Of a stretch of 64,000 bases of DNA, positions 34,373 through 45,820 are shown piece by piece; within the stretch, counting starts at the first letter, position 1, and each line of letters opens with the position of its first letter. The notes beneath the pieces were generated by a model, which saw nothing but the letters and a program-made list of their open reading frames with translations, was not told the origin of the DNA and did not search any database. The stretch is from assembly GCA_963555705.1 (NCBI GenBank), contig OY743190.1:25055491-25119490 (forward strand), given 5' to 3'. The translations under genes were made by a program, and so were the position numbers. This DNA comes from Ligustrum vulgare (Eukaryota > Streptophyta > Magnoliopsida > Lamiales > Oleaceae).

Positions 34373-36863
34373 TGTAGCGACCGAGAATTTTTACGCAATT
34401 TAATAATTATTTCAAAGTTTTGAAAATCGTACCGTTGCGATCTCACCCATTTTTAAATTAACATCACGACGCGTTCGTTTAGCCAAGTCGAGAAATATCG
34501 AGTTCGTTCGATTTTAAATTAAATTCCGAATTTCTAAAATTTTATTATTTTAATTATTTATTTTAATTATTATTTCCAAAATCGTTTTTTAAATTCCAAA
34601 TTACGTCAAGCTCGTTTTTATCAGATTCATTTCCGACCCCGTTGATTCACGCGTATTATTTTCCTCGAATTCCGTACTTTGCTTGTCAAGTTTTCCAAAC
34701 TATCCTAATCAACCCATACCTCCCACCAACCACATCCAATCTCATACCCTATCAAAACTCACCAACCACATCCAATTTCATACCCTATCAAAACTTACCA
34801 ACCTCTCCAATTCACACCATCTTCACCAGCCTCTCCTCTCCTCTCCCTCACAACACAATCTCTCAGTTAGCTCACACACTCAGTCAGTTCACACACAACC
34901 AAGGTAACATTTTCTTCCTCCCCCATCAAACACTCTGTCCCAGCATCACCAACACGACATTCAGCTTCCATTGCAGCCATTACAGACCCCATTGCAGAAT
35001 CCATGGCACATCCTCTGTTTGAGCTCCATTCACAACCGACCACTGCCATCCACCATCAACACCACCACAACACCTCCACAATCTCGGTCAACCACCAGCA
35101 AGACCAAGAACCACCACCCAAACCACCTGCAGCTCCACCACCCAAACCACCTGCAGCACCACCACCACCAACCACCAACGAACAACACAACCAGCCCAAC
35201 CAACAAACCGCAGCCAAACCACCACCAAAAACCGCCAACATAGCACAGCCAACCCAGCTCTAATCCTAACCCAAAACCACAAATAAGACATAACCCATAC
35301 TTACCTACCTCGACCGCCGGTAAGCTAGCCGAAAAATCGCGAAATCAAGCCTCAGTTGCACCTCGGTTTCGCACTCAGAAACTCGCACCCTATCCCTCAA
35401 ATTTGAACCACTTCTTGGCCGCCGCTCATCGCCACTCTGCGGCAATATCTCGCCGGCTGAAGGCCGGCTTGCAAGGTCCCGGTAGCACTTCGCTCTCTCT
35501 TCTCTCGCTCCTCTCTGACTGAAATGGGGAGGGAGGGGTTAGTGTTAGGTTTTAATATTTTAATTTTCGAAAATTGCAGCTATAGTCCCCTAGTTCCATA
35601 GTTGCTTAATTCAGTCCCTATAGTTTTAAAACTTATAATTTCAGCCCTTAAGTTTTTAAATGAATTTTAATCGGCCCTTTCATTTTTAAAATCAATTATT
35701 TCCAGCCCTATAGTTTAATATTCGTTTTGAGCTTCAACTTAACTATTGAAAATTTACATTTTAGTCTCTCAAGTTTGAAAATTATTCATTTTAGTCCCTC
35801 AACTTTCAAATTATTCATTTTAGTCCCTCAACTTTCAAATTATCAATTTTAGTCCCTCAACTTTCAAAGTATTCATTTTGGTCCCTCAACTTTCAAATTT
35901 CATTTTAGTCCCTCAACTTTCAAATCATCAATTTCAATCCCCAAATTGTAATTTATCATTTTTAAACTATAAATTTCTAAAGACTAATTTAACTTATTTT
36001 TCTAATTGGCTAGACGAAGCGTACGGAGAATTAAAGAATTGAAGTCGTTTCCCGCTCAACTTTGCACTCGTCAAGTTTAAGGTAGACTCACCCCTATTAA
36101 TTTATTTAAATTATGATTGCATGTAAATGTGTATGTTACGTGATTTATGTGAAATTTAAATCATGAAATGAGATGAGAATATATTTCTTATGAAATATTT
36201 ATGTTGTTATACTTGTCATAACTTATATGCTTTTATGCATGAGAAAGAAAGAAGAGAATGTTTTGCAAGATAAATGATGATGTTATGCATAACTTATGTG
36301 CCTTATGTGCACAAGAAGAAAGAGCAACCCATACCCTATGATTTTAAAGAGCCTATGATTTTCAAAGAGAAGTCATATGCTTTAACGCACGAAAAGAGCA
36401 ACCCACACCCTATGATTTCTAAAGAGCCTGCATTTATGTGTTCAATTATAATGTGGATTAATTAATTGGCGATTAGTCTACTGAGTATTTCTATGAAATA
36501 CTCATGTCTATTTTAACAATATTTGCAGATTTCGGAGAGGGTGACAAGTGATGGATGATTGTGGCAATAGTCGTTAAATGGTTGAAAATCTTATTTTAAC
36601 GATCCGTATTTCCAAACATTGGATAATTTGAGAATTTCAATTATTTGAGAAATTATGACATTTTCAATTGTTTTACAATATTAATGGCTCGATTTATTAT
36701 TTCGAATTGTTTCATAAAGGTTTTAGATTTTATCGACCATTAGAGTTTATTTAATGTTGGAAAAAAAATGAATTTCAGTTATTTCTTCCGCTAAAATATT
36801 ATTTTAAAAGTTAGATCAGACGATGACGTGGTGAACCGGGTATTTAGAACTCGGGGCGCTACA
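34373..36863. mobile_element. Solo LTR in PP2C intron 2, 2491 bp
   Basis: Ends TGTAGCGACCGAG and GGGCGCTACA. Flanks GTAGA (34368-34372) and GTTGA (36864-36868) match in 4 of 5. No internal domain or second copy nearby, so a solo LTR left by recombination. Length and TGTAGCGACC...CGCTACA ends suit a large chromovirus LTR (Tekay/Del-like), by inference. The Pro/Thr/Asn-rich frames at 34642-35263 are low-complexity artefacts. Confidence 0.75.
35755..35935 (+). repeat. Tandem repeat TTTTAGTCCCTCAACTTTCA, about six copies
   Basis: Irregular units of 27-35 bp with the core AGTCCCTCAACTTTCAAA, inside the solo LTR. Confidence 0.85.
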
Positions 36864-38578
36864 GTTGATGCTTGAAATTAAATCATTATTGAGATCACAT
36901 GGAGAAGTATGGTGAATCCTCATGATCATATCATTCTGCCTCTCTTTCTATTGCCTTTTGACTAGGATTTGTTGAAATTCATGTCTACTTCCTATGCTGT
37001 TGTGGTTACAAGGAAAATTTGGTGTATGTCTTTATTTTCCCTAGTGCATGCAAGGTGTTTAAATGTGTATTATAGCACTTAACATGAATGTCAAGTTCCA
37101 TTTTAGGGACTGCAATTTTCCTGTTCACTCAAAAAATAGATGTAATATTATTGTTCTATTGAGCTTTGCTACTGCTGGTCTCGATCTGTTTCTCCACTGA
37201 TCTTCATATTCCATTTTGGATCAAAAGTGATGATGCAGTTTAATTCTGTCTTGTTTTAGGAAGAAGTGGTTGAAAAAAATGATGGTTATGGAGACGAAGA
37301 TGATATAAATGACGACAAGTCAATAACTGAGGAGGGCGTTGAGGACACTGGAAATAAAAGTGGAGGAACCGAGTACAAGGAGGAGGAGCATCCCGGAATG
37401 CATGTCTCCCATGGTTGTCACTTTGTTGAAGGAAAAATGAAACATGGAATGGAAGATTATGTTGTGGCTACGCAGAAAAAAGTGGACGGTTTTGAAATGG
37501 GCCTGTATGCAATCTTTGATGGTCACTCTAGTCTAGATGTTGCTGAATACTTGCAGAGCCATATCTTCGACAATATACTGAATGAGGTATCAATTGTATT
37601 TATCCTCAGTTTTAGTTGGCAGTGTTGATTTTTCTAGTTTATTAATAAGTTTTATTATCTGATGAATAGCCTGATTTCTGGACGAACCCCAAATCTGCAG
37701 TCAAGAGAGCTTATAAAGTTACTGACGATGATATTCTTGAAATATTAGTCGGTCCAAAGGGAGGTTCAACAGCTGCAACTGCAATTTTAATCAATAGGGA
37801 GAAGCTTGTCATGGCTAATGTTGGTGACTCACGTGCGGTGCTATGCAAGAATGGTAAACCAAACCAAATAACTGAGGATCATGATCCGCTCAACGAAAAA
37901 GAATTGGTTGAGAGCAGAGGAGGTTTTGTATCTAAGATACCAGGTATTGCTGAGAATGGAGTTTCTTTTCAGTTTACATCTACTCTTAGCTTTCGTACTT
38001 CATTGTTAGATTAGCTGATAACTTAAGTCCCTAGTAAGATAACATCATGCAACAGACAAGCATCAGGTTGTTAAGCAGTGTCGAAGTTCTCTATTTTTTA
38101 ATTTGAAATTGATTTAATGGTGGAGAAAATTGTATTTGAGAGTAATCCATTGAAAATATAAAAGAACTCTGTGTTGATGACTTCAATTGATTGGTGAACA
38201 TATAACAGAAATTATTATTAAATGTTGATGACAAAAGAGACAAGTAATGGTTTGGCATGAAATGAAGTGACATTGTTCTTTGTTCACAGGAAATGTTCCA
38301 TGAGTTGATGGCCAGTTATCGATGACAAGGGCTTTTGGAGATGAGAGACTAAAAAATCACATAACTGCAGAACCACATGTAGAGATTGAGAAGATAGATG
38401 AACATACAGAGTTCATAATCTTAGCAAGTGATGGCCTATGGAAGGTAATACTAGTTTCCCTTTACAACAGTCTGCAATGTTTGGTTTCTTTGTAAGAATA
38501 GATTATTATGTCAAATTATAATTTCATTATCTTATGTTGTTAACATACTTTTGTCTGATGTGAAAACTAAAACATTTA

Positions 38579-39737
38579 GGCCCCATTCTCTTTGCTGTTT
38601 TGAACCCGGTTTGAGTTTTCGATTTTTGAAAATATCGAAAACGCGTTCGCTTTGCCCATTTTCATAAACGAGTTTTCCAAAACACCAAAAAAATTACAAA
38701 GGAAACTTAAACGAGTTTATTACGTTTTGGATATTTTGTGTTAAAAAATTCAAAACGACCAAAACGCGCATTTTGAATTTTTTTTTTTTTTTTTTTTGTA
38801 AATGTGAGACACTTCATTCACTTGAAGTTCTTATATTATTTTGCCATTATATATAGATTCATGTTAATATTTTTTTTTTTTTTTGTAATTTTTTATTTTT
38901 TATTATTATTATTTTTTTAAATGTGAGACACTCCTTTCACTTGAAATTCTTATGTTATTTTGTCATTATATATAGATCCATGTTAAGATTTTTTTTTTTT
39001 TTTTATTATTATTATTTTGTAAAAGTGAGAGATACTTCCTTCACTTGAAGTTCTTATGTTATTTTGTCATTATATATAGATCATGTTAAGATTTTATTTT
39101 TTTTTTATTTTTATTTTTTTGTAAAAGTGAGACACTTCATTCACTTGAAGTTCTTATATTATTTTGTCATTATATATAGATCCATTTTAAGATTTTTATT
39201 TTATGTATTTATTATTTTATTTTTTTTTTGTAAAAGTGAGACACTTCCTTCACCTGAGGTTCTTATGTTATTTTGTCATTATATAGATCCATTATTATTT
39301 TTGTAATTTTTTTGTTATTATTATTTTTTATTTTTTTTGTAAATGTGAGACACTTCCTTCACTTGAAGTTCTTATATTATTTTGTTATTATATATAGATT
39401 CATGTTAAGATTTTGTTGGTATGTGGTTAAATTTTTGTTTAGCTGAAACAATATTAATGATGAATTTATTGACATAGAGAACTAACTGATTTATTCACAT
39501 TAAAATTAATGATATTCAACAAATCAATCATTTTTTACATATAAAATATTACAAAATAAATATATCAAAAAATTATAAAGTAAACGCATTTTTCAGTTTT
39601 CTATTTTTGAAAACAGTTTTCCAAAATCACAAAGAGGACATATTTTCAGCAATCCCAAAACAAACAACCAAAATTCAAAATTCAAAACAAAATTCAAAAC
39701 TGAAAATCCAAAATCGAAATACAAAGAGAACGACCCC
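38579..39737. mobile_element. Harbinger-like MITE in PP2C intron 5, 1159 bp
   Basis: Inverted ends GGCCCCATTCTCTTTG and (inverted right) GGGGTCGTTCTCTTTG, 3-bp duplication TTA (38576-38578 and 39738-39740). TTA/TAA targets are typical of PIF/Harbinger. Internal core is a minisatellite (38797-39420). Non-coding. Confidence 0.8.
38797..39420 (+). repeat. Minisatellite, unit about 100-115 bp, six copies
   Basis: Each unit carries GTGAGACACTTCNTTCACTT, GAAGTTCTTATATTATTTTG and ATATATAGATTCATGTTAAG, separated by T-runs of variable length. Copies start near 38800, 38920, 39024, 39127, 39234 and 39344. Confidence 0.85.
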
Positions 39738-40256
39738 TTATCCTCCATTTGGGAAGGATTTGTAAATGATTTATAAATAGATTGAAATAAGTGGTGAATA
39801 AGTGGATAGTACCTATGAGTCCATTAGACCGTGTGATTGAAAATGAAGTTAACTATCTATAAATGATTAGATTTTAAATTGAAGATGATTTTCACATTCA
39901 ATGACATGACACATAAAATTATTCTGCAAGTAATGTCAAACCAAGAAGCAGTTGATTGTATTAGTGAAATAAATGATAGTCAAGAGGCTGCAGAGGAGTT
40001 GATTAAGGAGGTAATATCGAGGGGGAGCCAAGATGACATTTCTTGTGTTGTTGTGATCTTCGAGTGATGAATGTGTCATAACTAAAGTGAATCGTGTATT
40101 TCAAAATAGCCTTGTGTATATAGGAGTGAATGAGGAGAATTTGTGACCCGTGTGTTTTGGGCTCTAGTGTTGGGATTAACATGACAACCTTATACGGCTT
40201 GATGTGCATTTACTACTAAACAAGAGTGCAATATACTTTTCCTTGCTTTCTAAACC

Positions 40257-40873
40257 TGTTGGGACCATAGATATTTTAATTTTGCACAATCCCAAGCCCA
40301 AACCCCAGGTCCAAGTGAGGTTCCAACCCAAAATCAATTGGTAATGGGTGGAGTAGCTCACTTGGGTTATATGGTGGTTTATTTCTTTCCTCACAACCGA
40401 TGTGGGATTGTTTGCATCCCAACAATCCCTCCCTCAAACAAGGCCCACGAGGTACACCTGGTCCATCTGGCCCTCCCTCAAGATAAATCCCTTCAAATCT
40501 CCTCATGCCCAAAGAGATCACCATTCACCGAGATAATCCACCATAGCCGCTGCACACTATGTTACCATGGATCTTTCCATCTCGTGAGAAACTACAGGAA
40601 TTCTTCATCTTGAGGCTCATCATCTCGATTCATTTGCCATTGTTAGGAAGTCACATCCACTCGATCGTGCATCCACCAGACAATCTTTCCGGCTCTGATA
40701 CCACTGTTGGGACCATCGATATTTTAATTTTTGTCCAACCCCAAGCCCAAACCCCAGGTCCAAGTGAGGTTCCAACCCAAAACCAATTGGTTATGGGTGG
40801 AGTAGCTCACTTGGGTTATATGGTGGTTTATTTCTTTCCTCACAATCGATGTGGGATTGTTTGCATCCCAACA
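40257..40873 (-). mobile_element. TRIM (terminal-repeat retrotransposon in miniature), 617 bp
   Basis: Two LTRs of 168-169 bp (40257-40424 and 40705-40873), TGTTGGGAC...CATCCCAACA, with perfect 5-bp duplication AAACC (40252-40256 and 40874-40878). On -, TGGTATCAGAGCCGG (40703-40689) beside the 5' LTR is an initiator-Met primer site; GAGGGAGGGAT at 40435-40425 is the purine tract. No coding capacity; mobilised by other elements. It sits about 190 bp after the PP2C stop, probably in its 3' flank. Confidence 0.93.
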
Positions 40874-40878
40874 AAACC

Positions 40879-41156
40879 AATTGTCGGTTATGAGACTATT
40901 CTTATAAGTGTGATGCCTTATAACTTGGTTCAGGGACCCTGTAATTTCTAATTAATGTTGGTTGTGCAGGCAGGAAGTATGATTTGTTTTGTGTTGTATT
41001 CATCGGGTTGTTCTCGTAAGATTCTTCGTTCTCCAGTTCTGCAATGGAGTCTTGCTGGCAGATGACAAACTTGGAGTCTATTACATGATTACAGAGAAAA
41101 GAGGAAAACGGTACAATGAAACAATCTATATAGATTATGAATGGATATAGTTTGAT
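40879..41156. other. Spacer between TRIM and the small - strand gene
   Basis: AT-rich, no gene seen. Would contain the 3' UTR and polyadenylation region of the - strand gene that stops at 41157. Confidence 0.5.
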
Positions 41157-41627
41157 CTAATAATACATGTTCCCTCTTGTAACTGCATGGCTTCTGCATC
41201 TTGGCATTAAGATCTCACTCTTCATGATGATATGCTCTTGGAAGTCACAAGGCTCGTCCTCATCGATGGTTCCAATTTTACCTAAGGTAACACTGTAACT
41301 TCTGTCTATACCATTATACCCTGGAAATCTTTGCTCTCGCTCATTCAGCCAAACCTTGTTAGATTCTGGGCTGTGACGACTAAATTTCTTGGCGATTGAT
41401 TTACAAAGCTCTTCGAATTTATCGTAATTGCGTGCTTTGCTGGGCGTTCGACCAAAGCTTTTCGGTGCTGTCTGCAGAGTTGGATAGCCCATAATATTGG
41501 TGGGTGCAACTCTACCGTCGAAGCTGACCATTGTGTCGATGTAAAAATCTCGGGCCTTCCGCAGAAGTCTTTTGGGTGCACCCATGCACTGCCTGAGTTT
41601 GCTTTGCCTATCTTCTGGGATCCTCAT
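41157..41627 (-). CDS. Plant-specific protein of unknown function, 156 residues, single exon
   Basis: Intact frame. I start it at the ATG at 41627 (MRIPEDRQSKLRQCMGAP) because a TATA box at 41726-41734 predicts a start site near 41700, after or at the further upstream ATG at 41708. Conserved-looking blocks are LRKARDFYIDTMVSFDGRV, ApTNIMGYPTLQ, YDKFEELCKSIAKK, then TLGKIGTIDEDEPCDFQE and a basic PRCRSHAVTRGN end. I know similar plant proteins (an N-terminal RARDFYxxSM block and a C-terminal IDEDxPCxF block) but no established function. No signal peptide or membrane segment. The longer 183-residue form is possible but less likely. Confidence 0.7.
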   Translation of the reverse strand: MRIPEDRQSKLRQCMGAPKRLLRKARDFYIDTMVSFDGRVAPTNIMGYPTLQTAPKSFGRTPSKARNYDKFEELCKSIAKKFSRHSPESNKVWLNEREQRFPGYNGIDRSYSVTLGKIGTIDEDEPCDFQEHIIMKSEILMPRCRSHAVTRGNMYY

Positions 41628-41725
41628 GTTTGTAATATTTAATGAAGAAGTGAAATACAAGAGGCCTCGAGGCTTAAGTCGCGTTTTGGTTCGTTTTACG
41701 TTTATCAATTTTAGGTCGTTATTTG

Positions 41726-41734
41726 TTTATATAA
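41726..41734 (-). promoter_or_regulatory. TATA box of the 41157-41627 gene
   Basis: TATATAAAC-type box on -, about 100 bp upstream of the chosen start codon. It decides the start choice. Confidence 0.6.
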
Positions 41735-42015
41735 GAAGGGTTTAAGATGCTATGAATTGAAAGCGGAAGGAAGTCAAGGGTATTTCGTTTTGAATGCAGA
41801 TCCAAAAGATCTCTCTTTTGTCATTTATTCATGGTTTATATTATAGGGTGAAGTTATGTAAAAATTTAGCAGTCAATTGGCTAACATGTGAGGAGGTAAA
41901 AGAAGGCAAGTTTGGTTAATCAACGGTCAATTCAGCGGTCATAGTTGAATCCAAAATTCAAGTCCTGGCTTCCTGCAGAATGATGTTGGATCGATCTATG
42001 TTCGAAACCCATTAA

Positions 42016-42184
42016 GCCTGTTTGGTAATGTGAAATTTTGATTTTTGTGAATTTTTTTTTTTTAAAATGGATGTGTGGTTTAAAAAATTTTGAAAATTCA
42101 AAAATAGTGGACTTGACTAATAATAGATGGTTGAGATTGAGTTTGAAAAATTAATGTGAAATTTTTTCATTACCAAACAATCTC
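42016..42184. mobile_element. Short MITE, about 170 bp
   Basis: Inverted ends GCCTGTTTGGTAATGTGAAA and (inverted) AGATTGTTTGGTAATGAAAA. Typical small hairpin-forming MITE; exact family and target duplication unresolved. The rest of 41710-42700 has no gene. Confidence 0.6.
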
Positions 42185-42704
42185 TAAATTGGATTGGGTG
42201 GGTAAAAAATCTGAATAGTTGTGGAATTTCATTTTCTTTTCTTTAATAATTTTTATATATATTCTTAAAATCATTTCTCAACTGTCATTTTATTTTTAAC
42301 TAATCAATGTATTTTCAAAGTTGATTGATACCCATTTTGAGAAATCTTGTTATCACGTCAGTTTAAACTAACAAATTTTAAAATAAATCATTCTTTTATG
42401 AGTAAATTGGAGCAACAATCTTTAGACTTTGACCTTGTAACAATCTATTTATTACAAGATAAAATGTTTCGTTCGCTACCGAAATTTGTGTGGTGTCACG
42501 ACTTGCTCATCGAAATTTATAATGCATTCTATTGATTATTGAATTTTAGTTCGTTGTACCATGTTACTCATCGTCGTTAATATTTTTGACTACGTTGATC
42601 TTCTTATGTGGCAATTCATCACAATTTAAAATGTTGCGTGGTGGCCCAATCATCCACCCAAACACGTGTATGCCTTATCAATGTAAATAAACACGATTTT
42701 TAAT

Positions 42705-43034
42705 AAAAAATTGAAAACACACGTTTTGGACAAAAAATTGAACTAAAAATGGAACCAAAATCTCATTCTCCTAGAGCCCTCGCATGTTTCCCTATCCTTC
42801 TTTCTCCGTCTATTTCTCCATATCGATGTTGCTTTCAACCTCATAGTTACAGATCAAATTTAAAACAAAATCTGCATCGACAATGTATTTTGTTGTTTTC
42901 CCTTTTCATTTAAAAAACTCTCTAGATTTTTCCCTTTTTATCCTGCGTGGAATAGATGAGTCACTTGAAAATTGTCCAAAGTGTTAAAAAATTTGGGTGT
43001 TTGGTATTCTCGTGAATGTCATTTTTACTGTGTA
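42705..43034 (+). repeat. Dispersed duplicate, copy 1 (partner 51048-51370)
   Basis: About 325 bp sharing CACGTTTTGGACAAAAA, TCATTCTCCTAGA, CTATCCTTCTTTCTC, GATGTTGCTTTCA and TATCCTGCGTGGAATA with 51048-51370, with scattered differences. A transposon lies at the right edge of this copy but not the other. Confidence 0.85.
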
Positions 43035-44278
43035 CTAGTATATACCCGTGCGATGCACGGATGACATTATCATCATATTTGTTTGCAGTGGAAAATGTCA
43101 ATGAATAAAGTAGTATTATAAAATAATGAACACAAAGAAATTCATCACAAGTCACAATCCGCTTCCCCAGCTGTAACATATTTGACTCCTTCTGAAAAAT
43201 AGATAGATATTTCAAATATTTAACTCCTAAAAAATGCATAAGAAAAAACAAAGATCGTCATTATTTAACCAATCCGAAATTCAGGTTTTACTTTCACCAA
43301 ACATCACATAAACTAAAAAAATTAATCCAAACCCTTAGTCATATATATTCATCAACTAAGCCGCACTAATACACTTAAAATCCTAGTATTCTTGCGAAGC
43401 TAAACCAATTTCCTCGCCCCTTCCTCCAGCCTTTTTTATTAACAGGTTCTGATGAATGATGGGCAAAACTCCACCATTTACGACTGTGTGGGGAAAATAG
43501 GATTTTAGCTCTTCTTTTACAAAATCATGTATTTCCTCCTCCTAGAGGTGGCAATGGGCCGAGCCGAGCCGGCTCGACCCATGGCTCGGAATGCTCGGCT
43601 CGTCAAACGGACGAACCGAGCAACGAGCTCGGGTCAAACAAGCCGAGCTCGAGCTCGTGGGCCGAGCCGAGCTCGGCTCGTTTAGCTCGTGATTTTTTTT
43701 TTAAAATAATTCATAGCTTTTTTTTAGTGTGTAAATTGCAATAAAATATTCTATTGTTTTTTGTCTTTTTAGTTTTGAACGGTAAAAAAACGATTAAGAC
43801 GTTTAAATTTTATTTTTTTTAATTTAAACGAGCCGGCGAGCCGCTCGGCTCGTTGAGCTCGTGGCTCGTGCCGACGAGCCGCTCGTTTAACCACGAGCCG
43901 AGCGGCCCGTGGTTCAACAGAGTGGTTTGGCTCGTCCACGAGCTCGGTCATTTGACGAGCCGAGCCGCCCTCGGCTCGTGTTTTTGCGAGCCGAGCCAAC
44001 GAGCCGACGAGCGGCCCGACCCGTTTGCCACCTCTACCTCCTCCCAAATGTCTTCGTGGATTAATTAATTAATAATTTAAACCCTATCAGTCTCTACCTC
44101 TCCATTTACCCTAAAAACAAATATGTTTTATAATTTACAGAAGAATCGATTTTCAATAGATTTTTTTAGTTTGCTGAAATTTCGCAAAAATTATTTAAAA
44201 GTTATTTATTACAAAAAAAACACTATGCAATTTATTCATCATTTACATTAAACGTGCAGCGCACGTGCTTTAGACTAG
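43035..44278. mobile_element. TIR element with CTAGT...ACTAG ends, unclassified
   Basis: Inverted ends CTAGTATATACCCGTGCGAT and (inverted) CTAGTCTAAAGCACGTGCGC, with CACG/CGTGC blocks next to them. Absent from the duplicate at 51370, which gives its left edge. A hAT MITE is nested at 43543-44036. Family not identified. Confidence 0.6.
43543..44036. mobile_element. GC-rich hAT MITE, 494 bp
   Basis: Ends TAGAGGTGGCAATGGG and (inverted) TAGAGGTGGCAAACGGG; perfect 8-bp duplication CCTCCTCC (43535-43542, 44037-44044). Long subterminal blocks of GAGCCGAGCC / GGCTCGGCTC can fold into a hairpin around an AT-rich core. Frames read from it are artefacts. Confidence 0.88.
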
Positions 44279-44448
44279 TGAATTACAAAGGGATACAAAT
44301 GTAATTATAAAAAGTCATGAATGGAACCATTCTTTTGTCAACAAAAGAGATCATTGAATTGTAAAATTCCAATAAATTGCAATGCAAATGTAATATAAAT
44401 TTCCTACATTATGAAATATTCTTTTGACATTATGGATATGCAAAGATA

Positions 44449-44967
44449 TAGTGATGGCAAAAAAACCCGAACAACCCGAAACGCGGAGGACCCAAAACGA
44501 CCCGCCCCGTCGGGTTCGCGGGGTGGGTTCGGGGCAGGTTTTCCGCCCCGAACAGCATTTCATGGGTGGGTTCGGGGCGGACCCGCCCCGCCGTGACCCG
44601 TGACCCGAGATTTTATTTTTTTTTTTTTTTTGAGGGAATGAGAAACTAAAAATAAATTTAATGAGGTCTAGAAGAATTAAACCTTGGTGAAATTTAAGGG
44701 TATGAGAATACATAACCACTATACCATTATGTTGTTTATTGATTTTTTTCCCTTCAAATATACATATTATGTTTAAAGTTCAAACTTAAAAATTCTAACT
44801 AGTTTGACTCCTAAGTTTTTCACCTAAAATTTAATTACCAATTAAAAAAAAACGGGTCATTTGGAGGGGCGGGACCCCGCCCCGCGACTGTTCGTGGGAC
44901 GGGGTTCGGCCATATCGAGTTCGAGACGGGGTCGGCCCCGACCCGCCCCGACCCATTGTCATTCCTA
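44449..44967. mobile_element. GC-rich hAT MITE, 519 bp
   Basis: Ends TAGTGATGGCAA and (inverted) TAGGAATGACAATGGG; 8-bp duplication CAAAGATA / CAAAGACA. Subterminal blocks of GACCCGCCCCG / CGGGGCGGG. Same design as the 43543 element but different core sequence. Confidence 0.85.
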
Positions 44968-45820
44968 CAAAGACAGAGACAATACTTTGCCTCCCCTTCT
45001 AACAGATGAATTCTAACAATGGCCACATCATGTTAACCTTCAAGTTCTTCTAACATCATCTGCATCATTTTATATTTTGCGGATTTTCACGTGCATTTGT
45101 TCTTCTAGTTTCTTCCTATCCCAAAGAACACTTTCTAATTCAATTCTCACTCCATGCAGGTGTAACTATAACTGTAAAATGAGTTGTTCTCGTGCAGCTT
45201 TAGAAGAAAATGTTCTCGTTCTCGTGCAGCTTCAGAAACAAAATATTGTGCCAGACACAATCTTTTGAACCATTTTTTCCGCATGCCATCCTATCAAACC
45301 AACATTTTCATGAATGTATCTCTCTTTGCAAATGGATCTATTTATTTCATTTATACTTTGATATGAATCTTGTAAATAAAAAAGGCGATATTCTTATTCT
45401 GAAGTCAAAAGATAATATGAATTGGTAGTCTTGTGCAATATAAAATGCCATTTCAGGATTCTATGAAAAGTATCTAAATAAAGTCTGTAACCTATTATTA
45501 GGGTACATATTCTCTTATCAGTTAATTCAACCCTTCATACAAAAGAAGATATTCAGGAATCAATGACTGGAAAATGGAACCCTTCAAATATGTGATTTGG
45601 AATAAGACGGTGCATATGGCCATGGGAACAAAAATTGAACCCCTTACACATGGTACATGTTAGTCAGAATGATTTCTACAATACTCAGTAAGCTATTTAC
45701 AAAGTAGAATATTTTGTGCCTTTCTCTTCCTTAGTTCAAAGCTGTCATGTTTAAACATTGAATTCATAAAAATAACTTCTACATAAGCACAAAGACAAAA
45801 TGTTCATTGTTGTTTATCGT
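44968..45820. other. Intergenic stretch without a recognised gene
   Basis: Unique-looking DNA with short frames (45077-45428) and no family signal. Confidence 0.4.

Larger units (their letters stand above)
33814..40067 (+). pseudogene. Protein phosphatase 2C (PP2C, plant clade F-like), six exons, disrupted
   Basis: Exons: 33814-33836, 34101-34140, 37260-37586, 37670-37943, 38290-38444, 39930-40067; phases agree and would give about 318 residues, normal for the family. Motifs in order: HGMEDYVVATQKK, GLYAIFDGHSSLDVAEYLQ (usual Gly after DGHx is Ser), KGGSTAATAILI, VMANVGDSRAVL, EDHDPL, SRGGFVSKIPG, SMTRAFGDERLKNH, ILASDGLWK, SQDDISCVVVIFE. PP2C enzymes are metal-dependent Ser/Thr phosphatases. 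Two lesions: TGA at 38301-38303 where the family has Arg (CGA), and AA instead of AG before exon 6 (39928-39929). Using the next AG gives an immediate stop. Intron 2 (3.1 kb) and intron 5 (1.5 kb) hold transposon DNA. Exons 1-2 are less certain. Either a pseudogene or a gene making a truncated protein. Confidence 0.82.

Noticed and set aside
34642..35263. Pro/Thr/His/Asn-rich frames on + and Trp/Val-rich frames on -
   Set aside because: Low-complexity CCACCA-type DNA inside the solo LTR; several frames open at once, no family.
39064..39306. 80-codon Phe-rich frame
   Set aside because: Translation of the T-rich minisatellite inside the MITE.
40689..40703. Possible tRNA fragment (TGGTATCAGAGC), also at 8300 and 60971
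   Set aside because: Only the 3' complement of Met tRNA beside LTRs; these are primer binding sites, not tRNA genes.
40276..40951. Several frames of 82-130 codons on both strands
   Set aside because: They lie in TRIM LTRs; repeats of the same phrase come from the two LTR copies.
43769..44068. Arg/Ala-rich frames
   Set aside because: Produced by GAGCC/GGCTC blocks of a hAT MITE.
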